From contig NZ_CP043727.1 of the NCBI RefSeq assembly GCF_009831415.1, forward strand, positions 3,720,001 through 3,784,000: a stretch of 64,000 bases of DNA. The letters run 5' to 3'. This DNA comes from Yersinia canariae (lineage in GTDB: Bacteria; Pseudomonadota; Gammaproteobacteria; Enterobacterales; Enterobacteriaceae). Every line of letters begins with the position of its first letter. Positions within the stretch are counted from its first letter, which is position 1. Below are positions 8,198 to 16,825 of this stretch, piece by piece. The position numbers and the translations under genes were made by a program. The notes under the pieces are model-generated. The model searched no databases. It was not told the DNA's origin and saw only the letters and a list, made by a program, of their open reading frames with translations.

Positions 8198-8271
8198 TGG
8201 AGCGGGTGAAGGGAATCGAACCCTCGTATAGAGCTTGGGAAGCTCTCGTTCTACCATTGAACTACACCCGC
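8198..8271 (-). tRNA. glyU: tRNA-Gly (anticodon CCC)
   Basis: On the minus strand a full 74-base cloverleaf can be read: acceptor GCGGGTG pairing with CACCCGC, D-arm with AATGGTAGA, anticodon loop TTCCCAA giving anticodon CCC, T-arm GGTTCGATTCC, and an encoded CCA end at 8198-8200. It decodes GGG codons. It closely resembles the enterobacterial glyU gene. Its 3' end is duplicated at 5167-5184, and it serves as the insertion site of the small island. Confidence 0.95.
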
Positions 8272-8393
8272 TTCGGTGTGCGGCTTGCATTATAACCGGT
8301 TCTTTGGCGTGGGCAAGCGAAGATATAATCTAACTGCCGGTAATTTAAGCGATTAGATTAAACAAAGTATAACCATGGCTATTTTTGCTCAGT

Positions 8394-8416
8394 AAAAAGG
8401 GCGCCGTAGCGCCCTA
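8394..8416 (-). terminator. Rho-independent terminator of lysS
   Basis: On the minus strand AGGGCGC-TACG-GCGCCCT forms a stem with a tetraloop, followed by TTTTT, 27 bases after the lysS stop. Confidence 0.85.
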
Positions 8417-8442
8417 ATAGATTTACCGTTAGCCGGAGTATC

Positions 8443-9960
8443 TTATTTTACCGGGCGCATTGCCGGGAACAAGATAACATCACGAATAGTATGGCTATTG
8501 GTAAACAGCATCACCATACGGTCGATACCAATACCCAAACCCGCGGTTGGCGGCAAACCATGTTCCAGTGCAGTAACATAGTCTTCGTCATAGAACATGG
8601 CTTCGTCGTCGCCAGCTTCTTTAGCGCTAACTTGATCAGCAAAGCGCTGTGCCTGATCTTCAGCATCATTCAACTCAGAGAAACCGTTACCAATCTCACG
8701 ACCACCGATAAAGAACTCGAAACGGTCGGTGATAAATGGATTATCATCATTACGACGTGCCAGCGGAGAAACCTCTGCCGGATATTCAGTGATGAAAGTC
8801 GGCTGAATCAGATGGCTCTCGGCGGTTTCTTCAAAGATCTCGCATTGAATACGGCCCAAGCCCCAGCTCTTCTCAATCTTAATACCCAATGACTCAGCAA
8901 TGGCCACAGCTTTGTCCATATCGTCTAAATCAGCCACATTCGTTTCTGGACGATATTTGCAAATTGCTTCTTTCATTGTCAATTTGGTAAAAGGCTTGCC
9001 GAAATCGAAGGTCTGGTCGCCATACTGCACCACACTGCTGCCCAAGACTTTCTCAGTCAGAGTACGGAATAACTCTTCAGTCAATGCAATTAGGTCTTTG
9101 TAATCTGCATAAGCCATATAGAGTTCCATCATAGTGAACTCTGGGTTATGGCGTGGTGAAACCCCTTCATTACGGAAGTTACGGTTGATTTCGAACACGC
9201 GTTCAAAGCCACCAACAACCAGGCGTTTCAGATACAATTCTGGCGCGATACGCAAATACATATCGATATCCAGCGCATTATGATGGGTCACAAATGGACG
9301 CGCTGAAGCACCACCAGGGATCACTTGCATCATAGGCGTTTCGACTTCCATGAAGCCTTTTTCCACCATGAAGCTGCGAATACCTGACATCACTTGCGAA
9401 CGAACTTTAAACGTATTGCGAGATTCGTCGTTAGCAATCAGATCCAAATAACGTTGGCGATAACGAGTTTCCTGATCAGCCAAACCGTGGAATTTATCCG
9501 GCAACGGACGCAATGCTTTGGTCAGCAAACGCAATTCGCTACAGTGGATAGACAGCTCGCCGGTTTTGGTTTTGAACAACTTACCGCGCGCACCCAGGAT
9601 ATCGCCCAGATCCCATTTTTTAAATTCTTCGTTATAAACGCCTTCCGGTAGGTCATCACGGGAAACGTACAACTGAATACGGCCACCAACATCTTGCAGC
9701 GTCACAAAAGATGCTTTGCCCATGATACGACGAGTCATCATACGGCCAGCAACGGTCACTTCAATATCCAGCGCTTCTAATTCTTCATTCTCTTTGCTGC
9801 CGTACTCAGCATGCAGCTGGTCAGAGAGATGCTCACGGCGGAAATCATTAGGGAAAGCAATCCCCTTCTCCCGCAGCACAGCTAATTTTTCCCGACGAGC
9901 TTGTAACTCACTATTGAGTTCTTGCGCTTGCTCAGCGACTTGTGGTTTTTGCTCTGACAT
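8443..9960 (-). CDS. lysS: Lysyl-tRNA synthetase, class II
   Basis: 505 residues, the usual length. It charges tRNA-Lys with lysine in the cytosol. The N-terminal anticodon-binding OB fold spans about 65-145; the class II catalytic core follows with motif 1 ([11 protein letters not shown]), motif 2 ([15 protein letters not shown]) and motif 3 ([13 protein letters not shown]). The start is supported by AGGAACAGAG just before the ATG. The gap to prfB is nine bases and the lysS ribosome binding site overlaps the prfB stop, so the two are co-transcribed, as in E. coli. Confidence 0.97.
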   Translation of the reverse strand: MSEQKPQVAEQAQELNSELQARREKLAVLREKGIAFPNDFRREHLSDQLHAEYGSKENEELEALDIEVTVAGRMMTRRIMGKASFVTLQDVGGRIQLYVSRDDLPEGVYNEEFKKWDLGDILGARGKLFKTKTGELSIHCSELRLLTKALRPLPDKFHGLADQETRYRQRYLDLIANDESRNTFKVRSQVMSGIRSFMVEKGFMEVETPMMQVIPGGASARPFVTHHNALDIDMYLRIAPELYLKRLVVGGFERVFEINRNFRNEGVSPRHNPEFTMMELYMAYADYKDLIALTEELFRTLTEKVLGSSVVQYGDQTFDFGKPFTKLTMKEAICKYRPETNVADLDDMDKAVAIAESLGIKIEKSWGLGRIQCEIFEETAESHLIQPTFITEYPAEVSPLARRNDDNPFITDRFEFFIGGREIGNGFSELNDAEDQAQRFADQVSAKEAGDDEAMFYDEDYVTALEHGLPPTAGLGIGIDRMVMLFTNSHTIRDVILFPAMRPVK

Positions 9961-9969
9961 CTCTGTTCC

Positions 9970-11068
9970 TCATAGCCCGGCTTTCAAACTTGCTTCAATG
10001 AATTTGTCCAGATCACCGTCCAGTACCGCTTGCGTGTTGCGTGTTTCCACACCGGTACGCAAATCTTTGATACGAGAGTCATCCAGTACATAAGAACGGA
10101 TCTGGCTACCCCAACCAATGTCAGATTTATTGTCTTCCAGAACCTGTTTATCAGCATTTTTCTTTTGCATCTCAAACTCATACAGCTTCGCTTTCAACTG
10201 TTTCATGGCTTGATCTTTGTTCTTATGCTGAGAACGGTCGTTCTGGCACTGAGTGACGATATTGGTCGGAATATGGGTAATACGTACTGCAGATTCCGTT
10301 TTGTTGACGTGCTGACCACCAGCACCGGATGCGCGGTAAACGTCAATACGCAAGTCGGCCGGGTTGATGTCGATGTCAATATCGTCGTCAACTTCAGGAT
10401 AGACAAAGGCAGAACTGAATGAAGTATGACGACGACCACCAGAGTCAAACGGGCTTTTACGTACCAGGCGATGCACGCCAGTTTCAGTACGCAACCAGCC
10501 AAACGCATAATCACCGATAATCTTGATAGTGGCTGACTTCAAGCCCGCTACATCACCATCAGATTCTTCAATGATTTCAGTTTTGAAACCTTTAGCCTCA
10601 GCCCAACGCAGGTACATGCGCAGCAACATACTGGCCCAGTCCTGAGCTTCTGTACCACCAGAACCCGCTTGCAGGTCCAGATAACAGTTGGCGCTATCAT
10701 ATTCACCAGAGAACATCCGGCGGAATTCAAGTTGGCCCAGCTTGCCATCAAGGATATCTAACTCAGCAATAGCTTCGTTAAATGTCTCTTCGTCGTCAGC
10801 TTCAATAGCCAACTCCAGCAAACCAGTTACGTCTTCCATACCTTGATCCAGCTGATCAATAGTGGTGACAATTTCTTCCAGCGCGGAACGTTCTTTACCC
10901 AGAGCTTGAGCGCGCTCAGGTTCATTCCAGACGTCGGGCTGTTCCAGCTCGGCGTTTACTTCTTCCAGCCGCTCTTTCTTGGCATCATAGTCAAAGATAC
11001 CCCCTGAGAACGGCTGTCCGATCAGACAGGTCCTGAATTCGGTTTTTTACCGGGTTTATTTCAAACAT
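9970..11068 (-). CDS. prfB: Peptide chain release factor RF2, programmed +1 frameshift
   Basis: RF2 recognises UGA and UAA stop codons and releases the peptide through its GGQ motif ([12 protein letters not shown]). The gene is split: 25 codons from ATG at 11066-11068 end with GGG-TAT-CTT followed by TGA (10991-10993); ribosomes then slip +1 at CTT-T into GAC and read 340 further codons, giving a 365-residue protein, the family length. The Shine-Dalgarno-like AGGGGG (11000-11005) a few bases before the slip codon is the known stimulator. A high RF2 level terminates at the in-frame TGA, so the protein limits its own synthesis. The SPF-type codon-recognition motif lies in the shifted part. Its neighbours are recJ upstream and lysS downstream. 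Confidence 0.97.
10988..11005 (-). promoter_or_regulatory. prfB recoding site (SD-like sequence, slippery CTT, UGA)
   Basis: AGGGGG, three bases, then CTT-TGA-C on the minus strand: the standard bacterial RF2 frameshift cassette. Confidence 0.95.
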
Positions 11069-11227
11069 GGTTTAAAGTCTTACGTTAAGTCGTAGATGAC
11101 GGAATGTCATTAGAACAGATAATTCTAACGGATCTGTACGACGGTTTATAGCAAGTTGACTGTATTTATAGCGCTATCTCGACGAATAGCGCTATAAGCC
11201 GTATTTAACCTGATATCAATCTATCGA

Positions 11228-12961
11228 TTAATAAGGCCACAAGTGTTGAATCAACAACTGGACACTGCGATTACCGCGATACTCATTAATATCGAGTTTA
11301 TAAGCCAGTTTTACTTCACGTACGCTGCTGTCCGGCCATAAGGTGGTATCGATATTAAAAGCTATGCCATCGAGCAAAGGCCCGCCATTCAATGGCTCAA
11401 TCATCAGCTTCAGATGGCGTTCCCCCACCAACCGCTGCTGCAAAATACGGAATTTTCCATCAAATGTAGGCTCAGGGAAAGATTGCCCCCATGGGCCGCC
11501 ATCCCGCAGCAACTCAGCTGTTTCCAGTGATAACTCGTTGCCTTTCAGCTCGCCGTCTGACCAAATAACGCCTTCTAACTGCGAAGCATCCATCCATTCA
11601 CCGACTAAATCGGCAAATCGCTGACGAAACTCATCGAATTTATCCTGCTCCAGCGATAACCCTGCCGCCATGGCATGTCCACCAAATTTCAGCATCAGTC
11701 CTGGGTTTAGGGTATCTAGTCGCTCCAAAGCATCACGCATATGCAGGCCCGCGACACTACGCCCGGAACCCTTCAGCAAACCATCACCCGCAGGAGCAAA
11801 GGCAATCACTGGCCGATGAAAACGCTCTTTAATACGGGAAGCCAGAATCCCAACCACTCCCTGATGCCACTCTGGGTGGTACATCGCGATACCGTAAGGT
11901 AACTCAGTGCTGGTCCGCTCTAATTGGTCACACAGTTGCAAAGCCTCTACCTGCATGCCTTGTTCTATCTCGCGGCGCGTCTGGTTTAGCGTATCGAGAT
12001 CGATTGCTAGCGCCCTCGCCTGCGCAATATCATCACTGAGCAGCAATGCCACCCCAATAGACATATCATCCAAACGCCCTGCCGCATTAAGCCGTGGGCC
12101 GAGAGAGAAACCCAGATCGTTTGCCGCTAATTGGCGAGCATCACGATTGGCAACTTCCAATAATGCACGAATACCTGGTCGGCATTTTCCCGCACGAATA
12201 CGACTTAAGCCCTGATGCACTAAAATGCGGTTATTTGCATCCAATGGCACCACATCAGCTACGGTCCCGAGCGCCACCAGATCCAGCAATTCAGCCAAAT
12301 TTGGCACCGCTAAAGCACGTTGTTCAAACCAGCCGTTGTCTCTAAGACGAGCGCGCAGCGCCAGCATCAGGTAAAAGGTGACGCCCACTCCGGCCAGTGA
12401 TTTGGAGAGAAAATTGCATCCGACCAAATTCGGGTTGATGATAGCCTCTGCTGCAGGCAAGGTTTCCCCGGGTAGATGGTGGTCAGTCACCAACACCTGG
12501 ATACCCATGGCGTGGGCTAAATCCACCCCCGCATGAGAGGAAATGCCGTTATCGACCGTGACAATCAGTTCTGCACCACGCGCAGCCACTTGTTCGACAA
12601 CCTCGGGGCTCAGCCCATAGCCATCTTCAAAGCGATTGGGAACCAGATAATCAACATTGCTACCGCCCATGCTACGCAAAGCGAGAACTGCCAGTGCGGT
12701 GCTGGTTGCACCATCGGCATCAAAATCACCGACAATAACGATACGCTGCCGTGAGGCCAATGCTTGCTGCAACAAAGTGACGCCGGCATCAATACCGTCG
12801 AGCTGCTGCCATGCAAGCAGGCCTTTTACACCGCGCTCCAGTTCTTCCGCACTTGTTACCCCACGGCTGGCATAGAGGCGGCGCAACAAGGGGGGCACCA
12901 GCGCAGGCAAATGGCTATCATCCACCGCCTCACGACGACGAAGTTGAGTTTTCAATGTCAC
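11228..12961 (-). CDS. recJ: Single-strand-specific 5'-3' exonuclease RecJ
   Basis: 577 residues, the usual length. RecJ degrades single-stranded DNA in recombination and mismatch repair. The DHH-family motifs are intact: VIVGDFDADGAT (motif I), TVDNGISSHAG (II), TDHHLPG (III) and DLVALGTVADVVPL (IV). The DHHA1 region follows with GGHAMAAG, and the OB fold is at the end. The gene begins six bases after the dsbC stop, so the two are translated from one mRNA. Confidence 0.97.
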   Translation of the reverse strand: MTLKTQLRRREAVDDSHLPALVPPLLRRLYASRGVTSAEELERGVKGLLAWQQLDGIDAGVTLLQQALASRQRIVIVGDFDADGATSTALAVLALRSMGGSNVDYLVPNRFEDGYGLSPEVVEQVAARGAELIVTVDNGISSHAGVDLAHAMGIQVLVTDHHLPGETLPAAEAIINPNLVGCNFLSKSLAGVGVTFYLMLALRARLRDNGWFEQRALAVPNLAELLDLVALGTVADVVPLDANNRILVHQGLSRIRAGKCRPGIRALLEVANRDARQLAANDLGFSLGPRLNAAGRLDDMSIGVALLLSDDIAQARALAIDLDTLNQTRREIEQGMQVEALQLCDQLERTSTELPYGIAMYHPEWHQGVVGILASRIKERFHRPVIAFAPAGDGLLKGSGRSVAGLHMRDALERLDTLNPGLMLKFGGHAMAAGLSLEQDKFDEFRQRFADLVGEWMDASQLEGVIWSDGELKGNELSLETAELLRDGGPWGQSFPEPTFDGKFRILQQRLVGERHLKLMIEPLNGGPLLDGIAFNIDTTLWPDSSVREVKLAYKLDINEYRGNRSVQLLIQHLWPY

Positions 12962-12967
12962 GGGTGA

Positions 12968-13684
12968 TTAACCCGCTGCTTTTAAGGAAGCCTGATGCTT
13001 ATTCAGCATCTGTAACATTTCTTTTGGCTCCAGATATCCCGGAACGACAGTGCCGTTTTGCAACACAATGGCCGGAGTGCCCTGAATACCAAACTGCACA
13101 CCTAGCTTATAGTGCTCAGAAATATCGGTTTTGCAGGTCGCAGGTGATATATCGACACCTTTCATTGCCTCATCGAAGGCTTTATTACGATCTGCCATAC
13201 ACCAGATAGAACGCATATCTTTTTCTGCTTGAGAGCTCAGCCCCTGACGCGGGAAGGCCAGATAACGCACAGTAATTCCCAACGCGTTATAGTCACTCAT
13301 CTGCTCGTGCAACTTATGGCAGTAGCCACAGGTGATATCGGTAAACACCGTAATCACGTGCTTTTCCTGTGGTGCTTTATACACAATCATTTCGCCGCTC
13401 AATGCTTCCAACTTTTTCACCAGTGTCTGGTTGGTCACATTCACGGGCTGGCTGCCACTCACGTCATACAGCGGCCCCTGCAACAGATGTTTGCCATCAG
13501 CAGAAATATAAAGCACACCACTGTCAGTCATCACGGTACTCAAACCTGGGATAGGTGATGGTTGGATGTCTGCTTTCTGAATATCCAATTTCTTCAGAGT
13601 TTGTTGGATAGCGGCATCATCAGCATGAGCCAGGCCAGTAAGTGCGGCGATAATCATCGGCAGCAGCAATAAACTTTTTTTCAT
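12968..13684 (-). CDS. dsbC: Periplasmic disulfide isomerase DsbC
   Basis: 238 residues. It reshuffles wrong disulfides in the periplasm and is kept reduced by DsbD. The signal peptide ends near Ala-21 (LAHA, then DDAAIQ). The dimerisation domain spans about 22-85, and a thioredoxin fold follows with active-site CGYC at 119-122 and the cis-proline in GTPAIVLQ. A second cysteine pair (CMADRN...PATC) is as in E. coli. It lies between xerD and recJ, the conserved order. Confidence 0.97.
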   Translation of the reverse strand: MKKSLLLLPMIIAALTGLAHADDAAIQQTLKKLDIQKADIQPSPIPGLSTVMTDSGVLYISADGKHLLQGPLYDVSGSQPVNVTNQTLVKKLEALSGEMIVYKAPQEKHVITVFTDITCGYCHKLHEQMSDYNALGITVRYLAFPRQGLSSQAEKDMRSIWCMADRNKAFDEAMKGVDISPATCKTDISEHYKLGVQFGIQGTPAIVLQNGTVVPGYLEPKEMLQMLNKHQASLKAAG

Positions 13685-13731
13685 TTATAAATCCTATCTT
13701 TTTCCACACGGTAGGGTTTTCATAAAAACAA

Positions 13732-14631
13732 CTATGCGCGCGGATGATGCTGTTGATGTAGCAACTTCAAACGTTCAGTCGCTACATGGGTATAAATCTG
13801 GGTTGTCGACAGATCACTGTGGCCCAGTAACATTTGTACCACACGTAGGTCCGCACCATGATTCAACAGGTGCGTGGCAAAAGCATGCCGCAATACGTGA
13901 GGCGAAAGCCGTTCACTATCAATACCAGCAAGGATCGCATAGTGTTTGATTCGATGCCAGAAAGTCTGCCTCGTCATTTGCTGGCTGCGGTTACTCGGGA
14001 ATAATACATCCAGCGATTGACCGTTAATAAGCCACGGCCGACCATGTTCCATGTAATTCTCTATCCAGTACACCGCTTCTTCGCCCAAGGGCACCAGCCG
14101 CTCTTTATTCCCTTTACCGATAACCCGTACAACCCCTTGGCGCAAACTGACATCGCTGATGGTCAGCCCCACTAACTCCGACACCCGCAGGCCTGTGGCA
14201 TAAAGCACTTCCAGCATGGCCTTATCACGCAACTCTAGCGGAATATCGACATTGGGGGAGTTGAGTAACGCATCCACCTGCGCCTCGCTTAAATCTTTCG
14301 GTAAGCGCTGTGGTAATTTCGGTGATGAAAGTAGCGCTGTCGGATCATCTTCGCGTAATTTTTCGCGGTATAAATATTGGAATAAGCGGCGCATCGCACT
14401 GAGTAAGCGAGCAGAGCTGGTGGCTTTATAGCCGCCCTCTATGCGCTCAGCAAGAAAGGACTGCAAGTCTTGCGAACCGGCGCGCAATAAATCACTGTCG
14501 TGATGTTCTAACCATCCGCTCAGCGCATGTAAATCCAAACGGTATGAGGCCAGTGTATTCCCCGCCAGATTCCGCTCCAGCCATAGGACATCAAGAAACT
14601 GTTCAATCAGCGGGTTATTTTGCTGTTGCAT
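13732..14631 (-). CDS. xerD: Tyrosine recombinase XerD
   Basis: 299 residues. With XerC it resolves chromosome dimers at dif. The N-terminal SAM-like core-binding domain covers 1-100. All catalytic residues are visible: Arg-149 (TGLRVSEL), Lys-173, His-245 and Arg-248 (SPHVLRHAFATH), His-271 (GHSDL), Tyr-280 (TQIYTHV). The position in the xerD-dsbC-recJ run is the conserved one and rules out a mobile-element integrase. Confidence 0.97.
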   Translation of the reverse strand: MQQQNNPLIEQFLDVLWLERNLAGNTLASYRLDLHALSGWLEHHDSDLLRAGSQDLQSFLAERIEGGYKATSSARLLSAMRRLFQYLYREKLREDDPTALLSSPKLPQRLPKDLSEAQVDALLNSPNVDIPLELRDKAMLEVLYATGLRVSELVGLTISDVSLRQGVVRVIGKGNKERLVPLGEEAVYWIENYMEHGRPWLINGQSLDVLFPSNRSQQMTRQTFWHRIKHYAILAGIDSERLSPHVLRHAFATHLLNHGADLRVVQMLLGHSDLSTTQIYTHVATERLKLLHQQHHPRA

Positions 14632-14736
14632 GACTGTTTCTCTCTTTGATTGGATAAGTAGCCATTATGCCTGATGACGAACCAAATCTGGTACACTCGA
14701 TGCTATTCCTTATTAGTAATGCTATGGCTACACATC

Positions 14737-15255
14737 ATGAAGATTGGTCTCTTTTACGGATCCAGCACCTGTTATACCGAAATGGTGGCAGAAAAAATTC
14801 GCGATATCCTGGGTGAGGATCTGGTTGATTTACATAACTTAAAAGATGTCAGCCCCGGCCGTATGGAAGAATATTCCATCTTGATTCTGGGTATCCCTAC
14901 CTGGGATTTTGGTGAGCTACAGGAAGATTGGGAAGCCATCTGGCCTCAATTAACTCAGCTTAATCTCAAGGGAAAGATTGTCGCCATGTATGGCATGGGC
15001 GATCAATTCGGTTATAGCGAATGGTTTCTGGATGCCCTTGGCATGCTGCACGACCATATTGCGCCGCTAGGCGTAAAGTTTATCGGCTTTTGGCCGACAG
15101 ATGGATTTGAGTTTACCAGCCCGAAACCGCTCAGTGCTGATGGCAAACACTTTGTTGGCCTGGCATTGGATGAGGTTAATCAATACGATTTGAGTGAAGA
15201 GCGCATCGAACAGTGGTGTGATCAAATTCTGCTTGAGATGGATGCCTTGCTTTAA
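14737..15255 (+). CDS. fldB: Flavodoxin 2
   Basis: 172 residues, a long-chain flavodoxin that carries electrons with FMN. The phosphate-binding loop is [10 protein letters not shown], followed by the conserved [13 protein letters not shown] loop and the GLGDQ-like [14 protein letters not shown] segment. The start is set at 14737 ([10 protein letters not shown]) by family alignment; an open frame extends 21 codons upstream without family similarity. It is divergent from xerD, the arrangement known in enterobacteria. Confidence 0.95.
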   Translation: MKIGLFYGSSTCYTEMVAEKIRDILGEDLVDLHNLKDVSPGRMEEYSILILGIPTWDFGELQEDWEAIWPQLTQLNLKGKIVAMYGMGDQFGYSEWFLDALGMLHDHIAPLGVKFIGFWPTDGFEFTSPKPLSADGKHFVGLALDEVNQYDLSEERIEQWCDQILLEMDALL

Positions 15256-15261
15256 TGCGAT

Positions 15262-15286
15262 AAACGGGCATCTGCTGTGCCCGTTT
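15262..15286. terminator. Bidirectional hairpin between fldB and creD
   Basis: AAACGGGCA pairs perfectly with TGCCCGTTT seven bases after the fldB stop; it has A and T at the stem ends in both directions, fitting a terminator shared by the convergent genes. Confidence 0.65.
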
Positions 15287-15311
15287 GCTATCCCCGTATG
15301 ACTTAGCTAGT

Positions 15312-16733
15312 TTACTTCCACAAACGAAATGTATCTTGGGAGCCGCTTTCGGCCGCGACAATCGCGCTCGAAATTTCTTCGTCTTTGATTTCGCTGGCGG
15401 TTGATTCAGGATTTTTCTGCCCCGTAAAGCGTTGCGGGGAAGCCACCTGATACCAATCCAATCTTCGGGTCAGCACCATAACCGCAGCCAGAATAATAAA
15501 CAGTAAACCAGTGCCCAATAGCAGTGCATTGTCTTCTGATTGCAGTAAGCCAAACAAAACGCCGTACAGCAGTAATAATCCGCCGGCAAATAATGCGCCA
15601 CGCAACCACCCGCCAAGCACCGCACTTAAATATATAGCAATCAACAAGCTACAACTTAAGCTGGCAATAATATAAGCCAAAGTAAAACCAAGGTGCTCAG
15701 AGAATGCCAGTAGCATCAGGTAGAATAAAACCAATGCCGCGCCCACCAGCAGATACTGAATGGGGTGTACACGCAGCGAGGTCAGACTCTCAAATAGGAA
15801 GAAGCTGAAGAATGTTAAGCCAATAAATAAAATGGCATATTTAATGGCGCGCTCTGTCAGTTGGTAGTGGTCAACCGGTTCAATCAAGCTGGTGGTAAAG
15901 GCAGGTAACTCATTGAAATCAAAGCGCACACTGTCACCAGCAAAGTTGATATTCATGCTGTTAGCCAGCCAGTTACTGCTCCAATTGGCACGAAAACCGT
16001 TTTCATCTACTTTGCGTTGCAAGGGTAAAAACTCACCGACAAAATTAGGATGGGGCCAATTACTTTGTAAAGTCAGTTCACTGCTGCGCCCGACAGGCAC
16101 TACCGCCAAGCTGTTGGTACCCGCAAGTGTCAGCTTAAAGTTAACATCGAACTTGCCCTGCCGAAACTGCTCAACGGTCAGTGGCGCATGCACCCCTTGC
16201 GCCGTCCGCCCCAAGAATGCGCCTGGTTCGAAATTAATCTTTGTATTGCCCAGGCTCAACGGTGAAATATGCTGAATACCCCGAGAGTCACTCAGTGCCA
16301 GCACCAGAGACGGTGTGCCGATAGTGACACCTTCACGGTCCAAATCTTCTAATGAAGAGGGGTCAAACTGCCCATAAAAGTTGAGTTCCCCTTGGTAGAC
16401 TTGAGCTTTATAAATACCCAATTGGCGCACTTCAACATCTGGCGCGCCCGTAACAGTCATCACTTCTGGCAATAAGTAGCGATGACGGCTAACTCGCTGC
16501 CCCTGTGTCTTGCCATCAACTTCGGTTTCAATCCATTCGCTGTAAGGCACCACAATCAGCGGGCCAAGGATTTTTTGCGCGCGACTGGTGCTGTCACTGA
16601 CTTTATCAATCACACTTTGCCGATAACTACTGCGCTCCGAGATGACATTCAGTAACATTTCTTTCGGGATCATCATTAACAGAATTAAGCCCAACAACGC
16701 GGCAATTTTCCAAAACAGGACGGATTTGAACAT
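15312..16733 (-). CDS. creD: Inner membrane protein CreD
   Basis: 473 residues, an inner-membrane protein of the Cre regulon linked to envelope stress and beta-lactam tolerance; its biochemical role is not known. One membrane span at the N-terminus (about 5-25) is followed by a large periplasmic part (SSYRQSVIDKVSDS...) and five or six spans at about 295-430. The start at 16733 (MFKSVLFWK) is chosen because AAAAGGAG lies eight bases upstream; a GTG three codons earlier is less likely. The cre-tag upstream indicates control by CreB. It is separated from creC by 92 bases with its own promoter region. Confidence 0.92.
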   Translation of the reverse strand: MFKSVLFWKIAALLGLILLMMIPKEMLLNVISERSSYRQSVIDKVSDSTSRAQKILGPLIVVPYSEWIETEVDGKTQGQRVSRHRYLLPEVMTVTGAPDVEVRQLGIYKAQVYQGELNFYGQFDPSSLEDLDREGVTIGTPSLVLALSDSRGIQHISPLSLGNTKINFEPGAFLGRTAQGVHAPLTVEQFRQGKFDVNFKLTLAGTNSLAVVPVGRSSELTLQSNWPHPNFVGEFLPLQRKVDENGFRANWSSNWLANSMNINFAGDSVRFDFNELPAFTTSLIEPVDHYQLTERAIKYAILFIGLTFFSFFLFESLTSLRVHPIQYLLVGAALVLFYLMLLAFSEHLGFTLAYIIASLSCSLLIAIYLSAVLGGWLRGALFAGGLLLLYGVLFGLLQSEDNALLLGTGLLFIILAAVMVLTRRLDWYQVASPQRFTGQKNPESTASEIKDEEISSAIVAAESGSQDTFRLWK

Positions 16734-16800
16734 AATTTGCACTCCTTTTAAGGTCAGGAGAGCAGCTTAACTAAGTGAAGTGAAAGGAAAATGAGGTTAT

Positions 16801-16816
16801 GTGAAGTGAAAGTGAA
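16801..16816 (-). promoter_or_regulatory. CreB binding site (cre-tag) upstream of creD
   Basis: On the minus strand TTCAC-TTTCAC-TTCAC is an exact match to the cre-tag consensus TTCAC-N6-TTCAC known from E. coli. It lies 68 bases before the creD start. A second, closely spaced TTCAC pair (16775-16784) may strengthen binding. Confidence 0.8.
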
Positions 16817-16825
16817 GTCCGCGAT

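Larger units (their letters stand above)
5167..8215. mobile_element. Small integrase-less genomic island at tRNA-Gly(CCC)
   Basis: About 3 kb lies between two 18-bp direct repeats, the right one being the 3' end of an intact tRNA-Gly gene. The four genes inside (nuclease-like, XRE regulator, membrane protein, ASCH protein) are accessory in character and unrelated to the conserved lysS-prfB block on the right. No integrase, relaxase or phage gene is present, so the element is either a decayed island or a passenger that depends on an integrase elsewhere. The boundary is inferred from the repeat alone. Confidence 0.7.

Noticed and set aside
11006..11068. Possibility that prfB starts at 10839 as a 289-residue protein
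   Set aside because: The upstream 25 codons, slip site and stop fit the RF2 frameshift, and the total length of 365 is the family length.
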